A stretch of 45,372 nucleotides of DNA from Acholeplasmataceae bacterium UBA4853 (GCA_002399815.1 DHEJ01000011.1:2363-47734), one strand, 5' to 3'. Shown: positions 16,370 through 26,168, counted from the stretch's first letter. The notes: generated from the letters alone by a model not told the origin. Made by a program: numbers and translations.

Positions 16370-17212
16370 TTACCCTTCTAAAAAGTGTGTTAAATCAGTG
16401 ATGACATCTTCTATCAATGTACTGCTTAAAGCATCATACATATGTGTTTGCATTTGATTTAAAAACCAAGTCTTTTGACGTTTAGCAAACTTCATGGTTA
16501 CTTGAATAATTTTTGTCTTTGCTTCCTCTAAGGATACTTCATTATTTAAAAATCCTTTTAATTCTCTATAACCAATAATATTTAAAGGATAATCTATTAG
16601 ATTTCTTGTCTCTTCGATAAATCCATCACTCAACATTTGATCTAGTCTAATTTCTAGTCTTTTCTTTAAACTTTCTTTATCTAAATTGAGGTAAATTAAG
16701 TAAATATCATATAATGGTTGATTCTTAAACTGATTTTCACTAGGTTTTACACCACTTACTATGTTTTTATAAGCAGATACTACTCGGCGCTCATTTTTCC
16801 AATCAAGTTCAAGCAAAGGGTCATTTTCTTTAATATATGAAATCATATGATCTAAACTTGGTAAATCCTTAGGATCCATTTGTTCAAATCTATAATCATA
16901 TAAAGCTGATTTAATATAAAGACCACTACCACCAACGATAATTGGATACTTAATTTGTTCGATACATGCCCTAGTTTCTTTTTGGAAATCAAAGACGCTA
17001 AATCCTTCATCAAGATTAGCAACACTTAATAAGTGATGCTTAATGCCTTGCATTTCATCATGAGTTATTTTTGCTGAACCAATATTGAGCTCTTTATAAA
17101 TAGCAACTGAATCTCCATTAATAACCTCACCACCAAAATGTTTAGCAATCGCTATAGATAATTTTGTTTTACCACTGGCAGTCGGACCCATAATACAAAT
17201 AACTTTTTTCAT
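16370..17212 (-). CDS. miaA: tRNA dimethylallyltransferase
   Basis: Adds a dimethylallyl group to A37 of tRNAs that read codons starting with U. 280 residues, a little short for the family (usually about 300-315), with the shortening in the C-terminal region. P-loop IMGPTASGKTKLS, GDSVAIYKELNIGSAK (where Bacillus has DS-QVY), KHHLL, VGGSGLYIKSALY, IIGYRELKGFL and TMKFAKRQKTWF are all seen. ATG overlaps the mutL stop by 4 bases. mutS-mutL-miaA is a Bacillus-type neighbourhood. Confidence 0.95.
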   Translation of the reverse strand: MKKVICIMGPTASGKTKLSIAIAKHFGGEVINGDSVAIYKELNIGSAKITHDEMQGIKHHLLSVANLDEGFSVFDFQKETRACIEQIKYPIIVGGSGLYIKSALYDYRFEQMDPKDLPSLDHMISYIKENDPLLELDWKNERRVVSAYKNIVSGVKPSENQFKNQPLYDIYLIYLNLDKESLKKRLEIRLDQMLSDGFIEETRNLIDYPLNIIGYRELKGFLNNEVSLEEAKTKIIQVTMKFAKRQKTWFLNQMQTHMYDALSSTLIEDVITDLTHFLEG

Positions 17213-18912
17213 ACAATTCGCTTAAACATACGTTCAATATCATAGTTCGAAACTTTAATTAAAACCGGTCTACCATGAGGACAAGTATATGGATTCAAAC
17301 ATTGTTTTAAATCATATACTAATTGATTGATCTCTTTAATACTTAATTGATGGTTTGCTTTAATTGCACCTTTACATGAAATATCTTTTGCCAGTTGATT
17401 TCTTAATTTCTTTAAATCAATTTGGCCATCAGTTGCTAACTGGCTACAAATTGATTCAATAGCAATATCAATTTCATCATCTCTTAACCAAGATGGATGT
17501 GAGGTGAGTTTATCATCTAAAAAGCTAAATCCAAGGCTTGAAAGCAGCATTTCATAAGTTTTTAAATAGTCAAAGTCATTATTAGTAATTAATAGTGGTC
17601 TAGGTAATAAAAGTTCATAAACCGAAGGAGATAAATTTCCAACCTTATCCACATAATACTCATAACGAATTCTTTCAGCTGCAGCATGTTGGTCCATTAA
17701 ATATAAACCATCGGTATTTTGAAATAAAAGGTATGTTCCAAAAAGTGTTCCAATATAATCAAAATCAGGTAACTTTTCTGCTTCATCTTTAATTGGAGCT
17801 TCTTCTAATTTATCAGGGATTAAATCAACTGTATCATCCTCTGATTTGACTAAATCAAATAAATTAATCACTTCAGGTTTAAAATATTCTTTTTTAACAT
17901 CAGCAATAGATTCTCTAATTGGCATCGTTCCACTTTCAAGTGTCTTTTTAACAAGCGGGGTTAAAGCAAACGAAATATAAACTTCATTTGCAAGTTTAAC
18001 TTCCATTTTTTGTGGGTGGACATTGACATCAATAAGTGCTGGGTCAATTGTTAAATAAATTAAGGCAATCGGATATTTATTAGTCATTAAAAAGGTTTGA
18101 TATCCTTCTATGATACTTTGAGAGATTGCATAGTTTCTAACAAATCGGTGATTAATAAAAACTACCACATCACTACGTTTAGAACGTACAAACTTAGGAT
18201 TTACTAAATAAGCATCTACGCCTACTTTACCGATACTTGTTTTAAGTACCTTCATACCATCTGTTGTATTTTTTCCATAAATAGTTTCAATAAGTGCTTC
18301 TACTGAATCATTACCTAATGTTTTTCTAATCTCTTTTTGATCCATAATTAAACGAAAAGATATACTTGGATAAGATAGTGCTAATTTTTCAAAGATATCG
18401 ATGATAGCGTGCTTTTCAGCATACTCACTTTTCATATACTTAAAGCGTGCAGGGGTATTATAAAAGAGTTCAAAGACTTTAACCTTAGTACCTCTATTTA
18501 ATGTGGTTTTACCTTCATCAACTAACTTTGAATCTACAATCTTAACAAAGTATCCTTCAGTTTTATCTGTTCTTGAATGAATTTCTAACTTAGAAACAGA
18601 TGCTATTGAAGGTAGTGCTTCACCTCTAAATCCCATCGTTTTTATTTGAGTTAAATCCTTAACAGAAAAGATTTTTGATGTTGCATGTCTTTGATAAGAT
18701 AAATATAAATCACTTTGATCCATACCTAAACCATTATCAGTTACGATAATTGAATCAAGTCCCATATTATTCACTTCAATGGTTATGGATGTAGCTTGTG
18801 CATCAATGGCATTTTCAACCAATTCCTTGATGACTGATGCTGGTCTTTCAACCACCTCACCAGCTGCAATCGTATTGGCTAAAACCATATCCATAATGGC
18901 TATTTTTTGCAT
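17209..18912 (-). CDS. mutL: DNA mismatch repair protein MutL
   Basis: 567 residues. N-terminal GHKL ATPase: GEVVERPASVIKELVENAIDA with the catalytic Glu, DNGLGMD, GFRGEALPSIASV. C-terminal dimerisation region carries DQHAAAERIRYE starting at about 407, the DQHA(X)2E(X)4E metal site of endonuclease-type MutL, plus SCKGAIKANH and CPHGRPV. So it should nick DNA itself, as in Bacillus, with no need for MutH. AAAGGA before the ATG, 3 bases after mutS. Confidence 0.97.
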   Translation of the reverse strand: MQKIAIMDMVLANTIAAGEVVERPASVIKELVENAIDAQATSITIEVNNMGLDSIIVTDNGLGMDQSDLYLSYQRHATSKIFSVKDLTQIKTMGFRGEALPSIASVSKLEIHSRTDKTEGYFVKIVDSKLVDEGKTTLNRGTKVKVFELFYNTPARFKYMKSEYAEKHAIIDIFEKLALSYPSISFRLIMDQKEIRKTLGNDSVEALIETIYGKNTTDGMKVLKTSIGKVGVDAYLVNPKFVRSKRSDVVVFINHRFVRNYAISQSIIEGYQTFLMTNKYPIALIYLTIDPALIDVNVHPQKMEVKLANEVYISFALTPLVKKTLESGTMPIRESIADVKKEYFKPEVINLFDLVKSEDDTVDLIPDKLEEAPIKDEAEKLPDFDYIGTLFGTYLLFQNTDGLYLMDQHAAAERIRYEYYVDKVGNLSPSVYELLLPRPLLITNNDFDYLKTYEMLLSSLGFSFLDDKLTSHPSWLRDDEIDIAIESICSQLATDGQIDLKKLRNQLAKDISCKGAIKANHQLSIKEINQLVYDLKQCLNPYTCPHGRPVLIKVSNYDIERMFKRIV

Positions 18913-18915
18913 AAA

Positions 18916-21447
18916 TTAATCCTTTTGTTGTTTTTTCAATAAGGTTTGGAGATACTTTAATCGAACTAATGCTTCAACTGGTGTTAAATGATCAATATTA
19001 GTGTTTTCTAGTTCATCCATAATCTCTTTAACTGAAAGTGGAATCATTGGTTCTAAGTTAACTTCCTCATCAAATTGAAACAAGTCTGCTTGTTTTGATA
19101 AAGATTCTTTTTCTAATTTTCTTAAAATCTGCTTTGCTCTTTTAATAATCATATCTGGTAAATGTGCAAGTGCTGCAACCTGAATACCATATGATTTATC
19201 TGATGCACCAAGTTCAACTTGATGTAGAAAAATCATTTTATCTTTTTCTTCTTTAGCTTTAACATGAAGATTTGTGACATGACTAAATGTTTGACTTAAC
19301 TTAGTTAACTCATGATAATGCGTTGAAAATAAGGTTTGTGCTTTAATCTCATCATGAATATATTCAATCATCCCTTGTGCAAGTGCTAAACCATCATATG
19401 TAGCAGTCCCACGACCGATTTCATCAAACAAGATGAGTGAATCCTTAGTTGCATGGGTAAGTGCTTCATTTGCCTCAACCATTTCAACCATAAATGTCGA
19501 TTTACCACCTGAAATATCATCAGATGATCCAATTCTTGTAAATATTGCATCATAAATCGGAAGTATAGCACGATTAGCTGGTACAAACATACCTGTTTGA
19601 GCCATAATAACTATCACTGCAAACATTCTCATATATGTTGATTTACCACTCATATTAGGTCCAGTTAAAATAAATATTTCTTCTGGTTTCATCGTAATAC
19701 TATTTGCGATAAACTCCACATGATTTTCAACCACAGGGTGTCTTCCTAATTCAATTTCAACAAATCGATTTGTATTTAATTTAGGTCTTACATATTTATA
19801 TTTATCACTGACAAGTGCTAAGGCTACATACATATCAATATGTGCAATTGTACTGGATAGATTTTGAAGACTTTCAATATAGGTTTGAACTTTATTTTTT
19901 AGTTCATTAAATAATTCATATTCTAAACTAAATGACTTTTCTTTAGCGTGTAGTAATTGATCTTCTTGTTGCTTAAGTTCATCTGTAATATAACGCTCAC
20001 CCGTTGAAAGAGTTTGTTTTCTAATGTAACCAAACTCATCTTTTATAAGTGCCATATTCCCTTTAGAAACTTCGATATAGTAACCAAAAACACGGTTATA
20101 ACCAATCTTTAAATTCTTAATACCGGTCTTTTCTTTTTCTTTTTCTTCAAACTTTAATAGCCATACTTCACCATGTGATGCAATGTCTCTTAATTCATCT
20201 AGTGTTTGATGATATCCATCTTTAAACATACCACCTTCTTTAAGTAGTAACGGTGGTTCATTAACAAGCGCTTGATCAAGTAATGTAAATAAGTCTTCAT
20301 GTGCATCAATATCATCACTTAAACGTTTGACTAAGTTTGAATCATATTCATTTAAAACTTCTTTTAACGCCGGTACTTTTTCTAAGGTATTTCTTAGTTG
20401 AACTAAATCTCTAGCATCTGCATTATTGCTTGCTATACGTCCAATTAAACGGTTGATATCATAAATTTGATCCAGAATATCTAAAAGCTTTGTTCTTGGG
20501 CTATAAGGTTTAAAAGCATCAATATGATCATATCGATCTTCAAGGATTTCTTTATTCTTTAAAGGATGTGTTAATTGATATCTTAAAAGTCTAGAACCCA
20601 TTGCTGTTTTTGTTTGATCAATAAAATAAATTAATGTAGACTTTTCATTACCACTTTGTGCATTCATAAGTTCTAAATGTTCAATGACTTGGTTGTCTAG
20701 ATGCATATAGTTTTTAAACTTAATTTCTTTAAATGGTAATAAATGAATCAGTTGTTGTTTACTTTCATCAAGTAAATAATTAAGTAATAAAGAAGCACTA
20801 GATTTAGCATCTTTTGAACTTAAGTTTTTAGTTAAATTAACATTCTTAACTTCTGTATTTGTATATAAAGTCACTAAAATCATCAAAGACTTTAAAAAGT
20901 CTAATAAACTTTGATCAGAAAGATTACTAATAATGATTTCTTTTAACTTTAAATTCTTAATCTCATCAAAAAGTCCTTGTTTGGATAAACCTTCAATTGA
21001 AAAGGTATCTCCTGTTGAAATATCGGCATAACTTAAAATATACCCATATTCAGATAACATAATTGAACCAATAAAATTAAATTCCGATGCTGGTAAAATA
21101 CCATCATCAATAATCATACCTGGAGTGATTAGTTTAATGACTTCTCTATTCACTAATCCCTTACCTGGTTCACTCATTTGTTCAGCAATAGCAATCTTAA
21201 ACCCTTTAGTCACTAGCTTTTGAATATAGATTTTTGCTGCATGATAAGGAATACCACACATTGGTACTTTCTTACCAGCATCTTTTGATGTTAATGCAAT
21301 CTCTAAAACCTTAGAAGCAACAATAGCATCATCAAAAAACATTTCGTAAAAATCGCCTAATCTAAAAAAGACTATCGCATCAGCGTAGTCTTCCTTAAGT
21401 TTGATATATTGCTGCATCATTGGAGTATATTGATTCATATCTTCCAT
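18916..21447 (-). CDS. mutS: DNA mismatch repair protein MutS
   Basis: 843 residues, full length. Mismatch-binding GDFYEMF near the N-terminus (Phe-x-Glu), Walker A GPNMSGKST at 596-604, the composite-site GSSDDISGGKSTFMVEM, Walker B LFDEIGRGTATYDGLA and STHYHEL. Recognises mismatches and small loops and recruits MutL. Start preceded by GGAG at 8 bases; an ATG three codons later is an alternative. Only 17 bases separate it from the upstream SAP-like membrane protein gene, so these share a transcript. Presence of mutS/mutL argues against Mycoplasma proper, which lacks them. Confidence 0.97.
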   Translation of the reverse strand: MEDMNQYTPMMQQYIKLKEDYADAIVFFRLGDFYEMFFDDAIVASKVLEIALTSKDAGKKVPMCGIPYHAAKIYIQKLVTKGFKIAIAEQMSEPGKGLVNREVIKLITPGMIIDDGILPASEFNFIGSIMLSEYGYILSYADISTGDTFSIEGLSKQGLFDEIKNLKLKEIIISNLSDQSLLDFLKSLMILVTLYTNTEVKNVNLTKNLSSKDAKSSASLLLNYLLDESKQQLIHLLPFKEIKFKNYMHLDNQVIEHLELMNAQSGNEKSTLIYFIDQTKTAMGSRLLRYQLTHPLKNKEILEDRYDHIDAFKPYSPRTKLLDILDQIYDINRLIGRIASNNADARDLVQLRNTLEKVPALKEVLNEYDSNLVKRLSDDIDAHEDLFTLLDQALVNEPPLLLKEGGMFKDGYHQTLDELRDIASHGEVWLLKFEEKEKEKTGIKNLKIGYNRVFGYYIEVSKGNMALIKDEFGYIRKQTLSTGERYITDELKQQEDQLLHAKEKSFSLEYELFNELKNKVQTYIESLQNLSSTIAHIDMYVALALVSDKYKYVRPKLNTNRFVEIELGRHPVVENHVEFIANSITMKPEEIFILTGPNMSGKSTYMRMFAVIVIMAQTGMFVPANRAILPIYDAIFTRIGSSDDISGGKSTFMVEMVEANEALTHATKDSLILFDEIGRGTATYDGLALAQGMIEYIHDEIKAQTLFSTHYHELTKLSQTFSHVTNLHVKAKEEKDKMIFLHQVELGASDKSYGIQVAALAHLPDMIIKRAKQILRKLEKESLSKQADLFQFDEEVNLEPMIPLSVKEIMDELENTNIDHLTPVEALVRLKYLQTLLKKQQKD

Positions 21448-21464
21448 TTAAAAAACTCCTTAAA

Positions 21465-23378
21465 CTAAACTGCCATTTCGTGACTTGAACCAAAAATTGG
21501 AATCATAATATAATCTCTAATAAACGGACCAATGAATGGAATATTTTCATATCCATAAGTAAATCCTAAACGCCATAAAGCAAAAAGGATAGCAAATACA
21601 ATAAAGACAATAATAAATAGCCATAAGAAGAATTTAGCAAACCCTGACATCTTACCTTTAGATTGTTTCTTATCCTTACCTTCAGCAATTTGTGTGAGTG
21701 CTTCAACCATTTTAGAAACATCATCTTTTGGTTCATTCTTTTTCTTAATAACGACTTCTCTAGCGCCTAATAATGCAAGTAAGCCAGTAAAGAAGAATCC
21801 AGTAATAAGCGTTAGGATACCATAGAATATCACTTCACCTTTTTTAATCTTCTTAGCTAACAATCTAATTCCTACAAAGATATCAAATACCCCAACAACT
21901 CCAAGACTTACTAACATAATCATTGGATCGATAGTGATAAAGCTTAAATCTACCATAGGAATTGTAAAATTCAATTGTGGTACATAGGTTAATGCAACTA
22001 AAATAAATATAGCAGCAGATAAGAACCCAAATATTGAAGCAACAACTAATAATCCAGGATTCTTTCTTTTCTTCTTAACTTCACTTGATCCTTCATCCAT
22101 TGAATTTTCATCAAGCGGTTCAAGTTGTGGAATATCTGATTCATCTTCTTTTAACAATTCAGCAATAATTTGTGAATTAGTTAATGATAAATCACTTGAA
22201 GGTTTTACTTGTACAACTTCAACAACCTTTTCAGGTTCAACTTTTTTAATAACTTCTTCAACACTTGGATTATTTACTTGAACAACTGGATGAGTTTCTA
22301 CATGTACATTAAATTCTTTTTTACTAAAAGCATCCGCTAACTTTTCAAATGCTTCTGCAAGCTTATCAAATTGAGGACGATAATCAATTGATTCAATCGT
22401 TTGAACTATAGCTTTTTGAGCTACTACCTCAGGTTTAGATTCAGTAACTTCTTTAACAACTTCTTTAACTATAACTTTAGGTTCTTCTTTAATAACCACT
22501 ACTGGTTCAACCTTCTCTTCTTCAACCATCTTTTCATAAACATCAAGTGATTGAGGTACAAAATAAGATTCCTTAGTTTCTTTAGCATTTGAAAGAATGA
22601 ACTCAATAATTTCTTCTTTCTTTAATTCTGTTGAAACCTTAATATCATTATCTTTTGCATATCTTTCAAGTAAGATAATATTTTGATTTTTTAATTTATC
22701 TTCTAAGGTAGGTGTTAATTGATTACGTTCTTTTAATTTAGTTAAGATAATATCTAAAACTTCTTGTTTCTTTAAACGCTTAGGAATTGGTGCATTATAT
22801 TTATCACCTAGCATTCTTAATTCAGTTAAGGTAGATGATTTAAAAGTAACTGGTCTAAATTGATCTTGAGTCACACCATCAATTTCACCAGGTTCATCAA
22901 ATAACACACTATCTAGTGCTGTATTAAATTCTTTTGAAGTAATTTTTTTACCGACTTTAGATTGAGTTAAAGCATAATCCATAAGTTTTTCAATTTCTTG
23001 ATCAGCGACCCCTGATTCTACAAAGTATAAGATCATTGCTTGATAAACACTATTGATATAGTTGTTACTTAAAGAAGGGCTCTTATACCACTCAAGTAAA
23101 TTAACTAATTGTGTATCGGTATAACGTTGAAACCACGTTAAGCGGTATCCCATTTCATCTGCCAGTGTTTTTCTTTCTTCAATGGTAGTGGCAACAGAAT
23201 CCTTTAAAACTTGTTTTAGAACACTCATACGAAGTTTACGTGGGATAGTTAATCCAATCTCTTTTAAGAAATTAGCAGTATAAGCACCTGAAACATAAGC
23301 TAGATTTGATATAAAATCCACCAATGGATATTGTTTACCTTTTAAACTCAAATAACCATTACTTGTAATTAAAGCCAT
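21465..23378 (-). CDS. Unrecognised protein: SAP-like repeats plus four membrane segments
   Basis: 637 residues. The N-terminal 270 residues hold about three short helix-turn-helix modules with the leucine pattern of SAP/Rho-N motifs: about 33-60, 183-216 (LTELRMLGDKYNAPIPKRL) and 233-264 (NIILLERYAKDNDIKVSTEL). Residues about 285-440 are a low-complexity Glu/Val/Lys/Pro-rich, probably extended region with a short amphipathic segment (338-352), ending in KKKRK. Membrane segments follow at about 441-465, 482-508, 515-540 and 579-603. SAP and Rho-N motifs bind nucleic acid in many proteins, so a membrane-tethered nucleic-acid-binding role is possible, but this is inference and I do not recognise the family. 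Extended -10 promoter and AAGGGGG ribosome binding site; first gene before mutS. Confidence 0.8.
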   Translation of the reverse strand: MALITSNGYLSLKGKQYPLVDFISNLAYVSGAYTANFLKEIGLTIPRKLRMSVLKQVLKDSVATTIEERKTLADEMGYRLTWFQRYTDTQLVNLLEWYKSPSLSNNYINSVYQAMILYFVESGVADQEIEKLMDYALTQSKVGKKITSKEFNTALDSVLFDEPGEIDGVTQDQFRPVTFKSSTLTELRMLGDKYNAPIPKRLKKQEVLDIILTKLKERNQLTPTLEDKLKNQNIILLERYAKDNDIKVSTELKKEEIIEFILSNAKETKESYFVPQSLDVYEKMVEEEKVEPVVVIKEEPKVIVKEVVKEVTESKPEVVAQKAIVQTIESIDYRPQFDKLAEAFEKLADAFSKKEFNVHVETHPVVQVNNPSVEEVIKKVEPEKVVEVVQVKPSSDLSLTNSQIIAELLKEDESDIPQLEPLDENSMDEGSSEVKKKRKNPGLLVVASIFGFLSAAIFILVALTYVPQLNFTIPMVDLSFITIDPMIMLVSLGVVGVFDIFVGIRLLAKKIKKGEVIFYGILTLITGFFFTGLLALLGAREVVIKKKNEPKDDVSKMVEALTQIAEGKDKKQSKGKMSGFAKFFLWLFIIVFIVFAILFALWRLGFTYGYENIPFIGPFIRDYIMIPIFGSSHEMAV

Positions 23379-23413
23379 AATTAGATCCCCCTTAAAAATT
23401 ATTCCTTATAGAT

Positions 23414-23422
23414 ATTATAACA
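23414..23422 (-). promoter_or_regulatory. Extended -10 promoter of the SAP-like gene and mutS run
   Basis: TGTTATAAT on the minus strand (TATAAT 23414-23419). Start near 23407, leader about 29 bases with AAGGGGGA. No good -35. Confidence 0.6.
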
Positions 23423-23456
23423 TTTAAAATATTGATAGGCATTACAGAAGAATAAA

Positions 23457-23482
23457 AAGCGTATTTTAAATAAAAATAGCTT
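23457..23482 (-). terminator. Probable terminator after ymdB
   Basis: Minus strand AAGCTATTTT, TATTT loop, AAAATA-C-GCTT (one bulged C), then TTTATT. It is about 90 bases after the ymdB stop; nothing else recognised in 23483-23569. Confidence 0.55.
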
Positions 23483-23569
23483 CTCATAAGAAAATTACAT
23501 TCGGATGCGATTAAAGAATACTTAGACTACTTATGAAACACTTCAAATCACTTAAAATATATGATTGAT

Positions 23570-24340
23570 CTAAAACAATGTATTTGACTCTTCTAAATGA
23601 ATTTTTTCTATCTTTTTGGTTGGACTTAAGGTAAATAAAACCGCGTTTAATTGTCTTTTACCTTTAGCAACTTCATTTGGACGATTATTCATATAAATAA
23701 ATCTGTCAATAATAATTTCTTTTGATACCCCTATCACACCATCTAGTGGACCTGTCATACCAACATCAGAAATATAGAGCATGCCTTTAGGTAAGACTCG
23801 ATTATCATTTGTTTGAACATGCGTATGTGTTCCAACCATCATATCTAATTTACCATCTAAAAAGTGTGACATAGCAACCTTTTCAGAGGTTGCCTCAGCA
23901 TGAAAATCAAGTAATGAATAGTCATATATTTCACGTTCTAATACGTCTTTAATCATTAAAAAAGGTGCCTCAATATCGGCGTTCATAAATGCTTTTCCCA
24001 TTGCATTAATCACTAAAATCTTTTGATCATTATACTTAATAATCATGTACCCTTTTCCTTTATTCGATCCATCATTAATTGGACGAATCACTTTTGAATC
24101 TTCAATAAAGGTTTCTAATTCAGGGTTTTTCCATGTATGATTACCCATAGTAATTAAACTAATACCTGCTTGCATTAAGCGCTTATAAATCGATTTTGTT
24201 AAGCCACGTCCGTTTGCAGCATTCTCAGCATTTGCAATGATTAAGTTGGGTTGGTAGGTGCTTCTTAAGTATGGAATATTCTCCAAAAGATATTCAATCC
24301 CTGGATCACCATAAATATCACCAATAAATAATATTTTCAT
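23570..24340 (-). CDS. ymdB: YmdB-type metallophosphoesterase
   Basis: 256 residues from MKILFIGDIYG. Family motifs: GDIYGDPG, NAENAANGRGL, TMGNHTW, LDFHAEATSEK and VGTHTHVQTND, the TIGR00282/YmdB set of metal ligands. Bacillus YmdB hydrolyses 2',3'-cyclic nucleotides and affects biofilm and motility decisions; it lies directly after rny there too. The ATG at 24338-24340 is chosen since an upstream in-frame ATG (24367) lies inside the rny terminator. The only upstream signals are GAGAT and a TATAAT whose predicted start would fall on the ATG, so it may be leaderless or read through from rny. Confidence 0.92.
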   Translation of the reverse strand: MKILFIGDIYGDPGIEYLLENIPYLRSTYQPNLIIANAENAANGRGLTKSIYKRLMQAGISLITMGNHTWKNPELETFIEDSKVIRPINDGSNKGKGYMIIKYNDQKILVINAMGKAFMNADIEAPFLMIKDVLEREIYDYSLLDFHAEATSEKVAMSHFLDGKLDMMVGTHTHVQTNDNRVLPKGMLYISDVGMTGPLDGVIGVSKEIIIDRFIYMNNRPNEVAKGKRQLNAVLFTLSPTKKIEKIHLEESNTLF

Positions 24341-24358
24341 ATCTCTATTATAAAACAA

Positions 24359-24377
24359 AAGAGGCAAATTGCCTCTT
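24359..24377 (-). terminator. Terminator after rny
   Basis: AAGAGGCAA / TTGCCTCTT with almost no loop, followed on the minus strand by TTTGTTTTAT. Lies 9 bases past the rny stop and 19 bases before the ymdB start. Confidence 0.75.
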
Positions 24378-24385
24378 CATTTAAT

Positions 24386-25978
24386 CTATTTTGCTACATC
24401 TGTAACGCGTTTTTCACGAATGACAGTCACTTTAATTGTTCCTGGATAAGTCATCTTTTCTTCAATTCTTTCTTTGATCGTACGTGCAACATTGATAATA
24501 CCTAAATCATCAATCTTATCTGGTAATACCATAACACGTACTTCACGTCCTGCTTGAATAGCATATGCCTTATCAACACCTGGTACTTCATTAGAAATTT
24601 CTTCTAATTGAGTCAAGCGTTTCATATAAGAATCCATAGATTCAGATCTTGCACCTGGTCTTGCAGCACTTAATGCATCTGCTGCTGCAACTAAGACAGC
24701 AATGATGGATTGAGGTTCTACATCACCATGGTGAGATGCGATTGCATCGATCACTTCTTTTGGTTCTTTATATCTAGATACAATATCAACGCCAATTGTT
24801 ACGTGTGAACCTTCAATTTCATGGTCAACAGCTTTACCAATATCATGGAATAAACCAGCGCGTCTTGCAAGAATTTCATTTTCACCAATTTCAGCAGCTA
24901 GTTTTCCTGCTAAGAATGCAACTTCAATTGAGTGTTTTAACACATTTTGTCCATATGATGTTCTAAATGTCATACGTCCTAATAACTTAATTAAATCCGG
25001 ATGAACTTTACCGATTGCTGTTTTAAATACTGCTTCTTCACCAGCTTCACGAATGAACATATCAATTTCCATTCTAGCACGTTCAACCACTTCTTCAATC
25101 CTACCTGGATGGATTCTACCATCTTGAACTAGAATTGTTAATGCACGTTTTGCAACTTCACGTCTTACTGGATCAAATCCAGATAAAACAACTGCTTCAG
25201 GGGTATCATCAATAATTAGATCCACTCCAGTGAGAGCTTCGATGGTTCTAATATTTCTTCCTTCTTTACCAATGATTCGGCCTTTCATATCTTCATTAGG
25301 GATTTCAACAACTGAAACAGTTCTTTCAGAAGTTGTTTCTGATGCATATTTTTGCATCGCTAATGATAGTAATTCTTTACTCTTAACTTGTACTGTAGCC
25401 TTAGCTTTGTCTTCTTCATCACGAATATATTGAGCCATTTCGTTAGAGACAGAATCCCTTACTTGACCCATTATAAGTTCTTTTGCTTGTTCTTTAGACA
25501 ATGCTGAAATAGAAACTAGTTTTAACTCTTGTTCCTTTACTAATTCTTCCACTTTGCTATATAATTCTTCAAGTTGTTCTTTACGTTCGTTATGTTTTTG
25601 TTCTTTAAGATCCAGACCCACTTCACGCTTATCTAAATATTGTGAACGGTTATTTAAAGCAACCTCGCGTTGAGATACTTTTTCTTCAAGATTGATTACG
25701 ACTTGGCGTCTTTCACGAACATCCATGTCAAATTCTTTACGTAACGTTAAAATTTCTTGTTTAGCTTCAAAGACTTGCTCTCTTTTAGTCTTTTCAGCTT
25801 CTTTTTTACCATCTTCGATTATACGTTCAGCTTCTTCACGAGCTAGACGTAAACTTTTTTCGTGTTGGACTACTCGTATAAAAAAACCGACGACAGCTCC
25901 AACTAGTATGGCAAGGACGATGAGCAAAATGAAGGTAATTAGCGCAGGTGTGTCAACATTAAATAAAATGTTAAACAT
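24386..25978 (-). CDS. rny: Ribonuclease Y
   Basis: 530 residues. N-terminal membrane anchor (about 9-33), a long charged coiled coil (about 40-200), a KH domain with GRIIGKEGRNIRTIEALTG, then an HD domain with KHSIEVAFLAG and GLFHDIGKAVDHE. RNase Y is the main mRNA decay endonuclease in many Firmicutes and works at the membrane. The ATG at 25976-25978 follows GGAGG; an in-frame ATG 15 bases upstream overlaps that site and has none of its own. Strong promoter at 26061-26089. Paired with ymdB as in Bacillus. Confidence 0.97.
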   Translation of the reverse strand: MFNILFNVDTPALITFILLIVLAILVGAVVGFFIRVVQHEKSLRLAREEAERIIEDGKKEAEKTKREQVFEAKQEILTLRKEFDMDVRERRQVVINLEEKVSQREVALNNRSQYLDKREVGLDLKEQKHNERKEQLEELYSKVEELVKEQELKLVSISALSKEQAKELIMGQVRDSVSNEMAQYIRDEEDKAKATVQVKSKELLSLAMQKYASETTSERTVSVVEIPNEDMKGRIIGKEGRNIRTIEALTGVDLIIDDTPEAVVLSGFDPVRREVAKRALTILVQDGRIHPGRIEEVVERARMEIDMFIREAGEEAVFKTAIGKVHPDLIKLLGRMTFRTSYGQNVLKHSIEVAFLAGKLAAEIGENEILARRAGLFHDIGKAVDHEIEGSHVTIGVDIVSRYKEPKEVIDAIASHHGDVEPQSIIAVLVAAADALSAARPGARSESMDSYMKRLTQLEEISNEVPGVDKAYAIQAGREVRVMVLPDKIDDLGIINVARTIKERIEEKMTYPGTIKVTVIREKRVTDVAK

Positions 25979-26038
25979 ATCTGAAACCTCCATATTTAGT
26001 TTTAACTTTTAATTTCTTAAAATAATCAAAAATTAGAT

Positions 26039-26055
26039 AAGTACTTTTTGTACTT
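26039..26055 (-). other. Stem-loop at the predicted 5' end of the rny mRNA
   Basis: AAGTAC, five-base loop, GTACTT on the minus strand, beginning at about position +1 of the predicted transcript. Too far from the start codon to hide the ribosome binding site. Confidence 0.4.
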
Positions 26056-26060
26056 AGTCT

Positions 26061-26089
26061 ATTATAACTTTTATTATGATTTTAGTCAA
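26061..26089 (-). promoter_or_regulatory. Promoter of rny
   Basis: TTGACT (26084-26089), spacer exactly 17, TATAAT (26061-26066). Close to the sigma-A consensus. Start near 26054, leader about 75 bases. Confidence 0.8.
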
Positions 26090-26132
26090 TTAGAAACTAA
26101 AAACTTACTTTCTATTTTTTGGTGTTTTATAG

Positions 26133-26138
26133 TATAAT
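26133..26138 (+). promoter_or_regulatory. -10 element for the 215-aa membrane protein gene
   Basis: TATAAT 30 bases before the ATG at 26169, no TG extension and no clear -35. Divergent from the rny promoter. Confidence 0.45.
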
Positions 26139-26168
26139 AATTAAAGAATACAAAATAAGGAGTACTAC

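Noticed and set aside
23400..23495. Short minus-strand frame of about 31 codons between ymdB and the SAP-like gene
   Set aside because: Covers a probable terminator and the promoter of the next gene, has no ribosome binding site and no protein-like composition.
23379..23569. Possible riboswitch or small RNA in the 190-base gap before the SAP-like gene
   Set aside because: Only an extended -10 promoter and a probable terminator could be supported; no other conserved structure was recognised.
24341..24367. Extended ymdB start
   Set aside because: The upstream ATG lies within the rny terminator hairpin; the family begins at MKILFIGDIYG.
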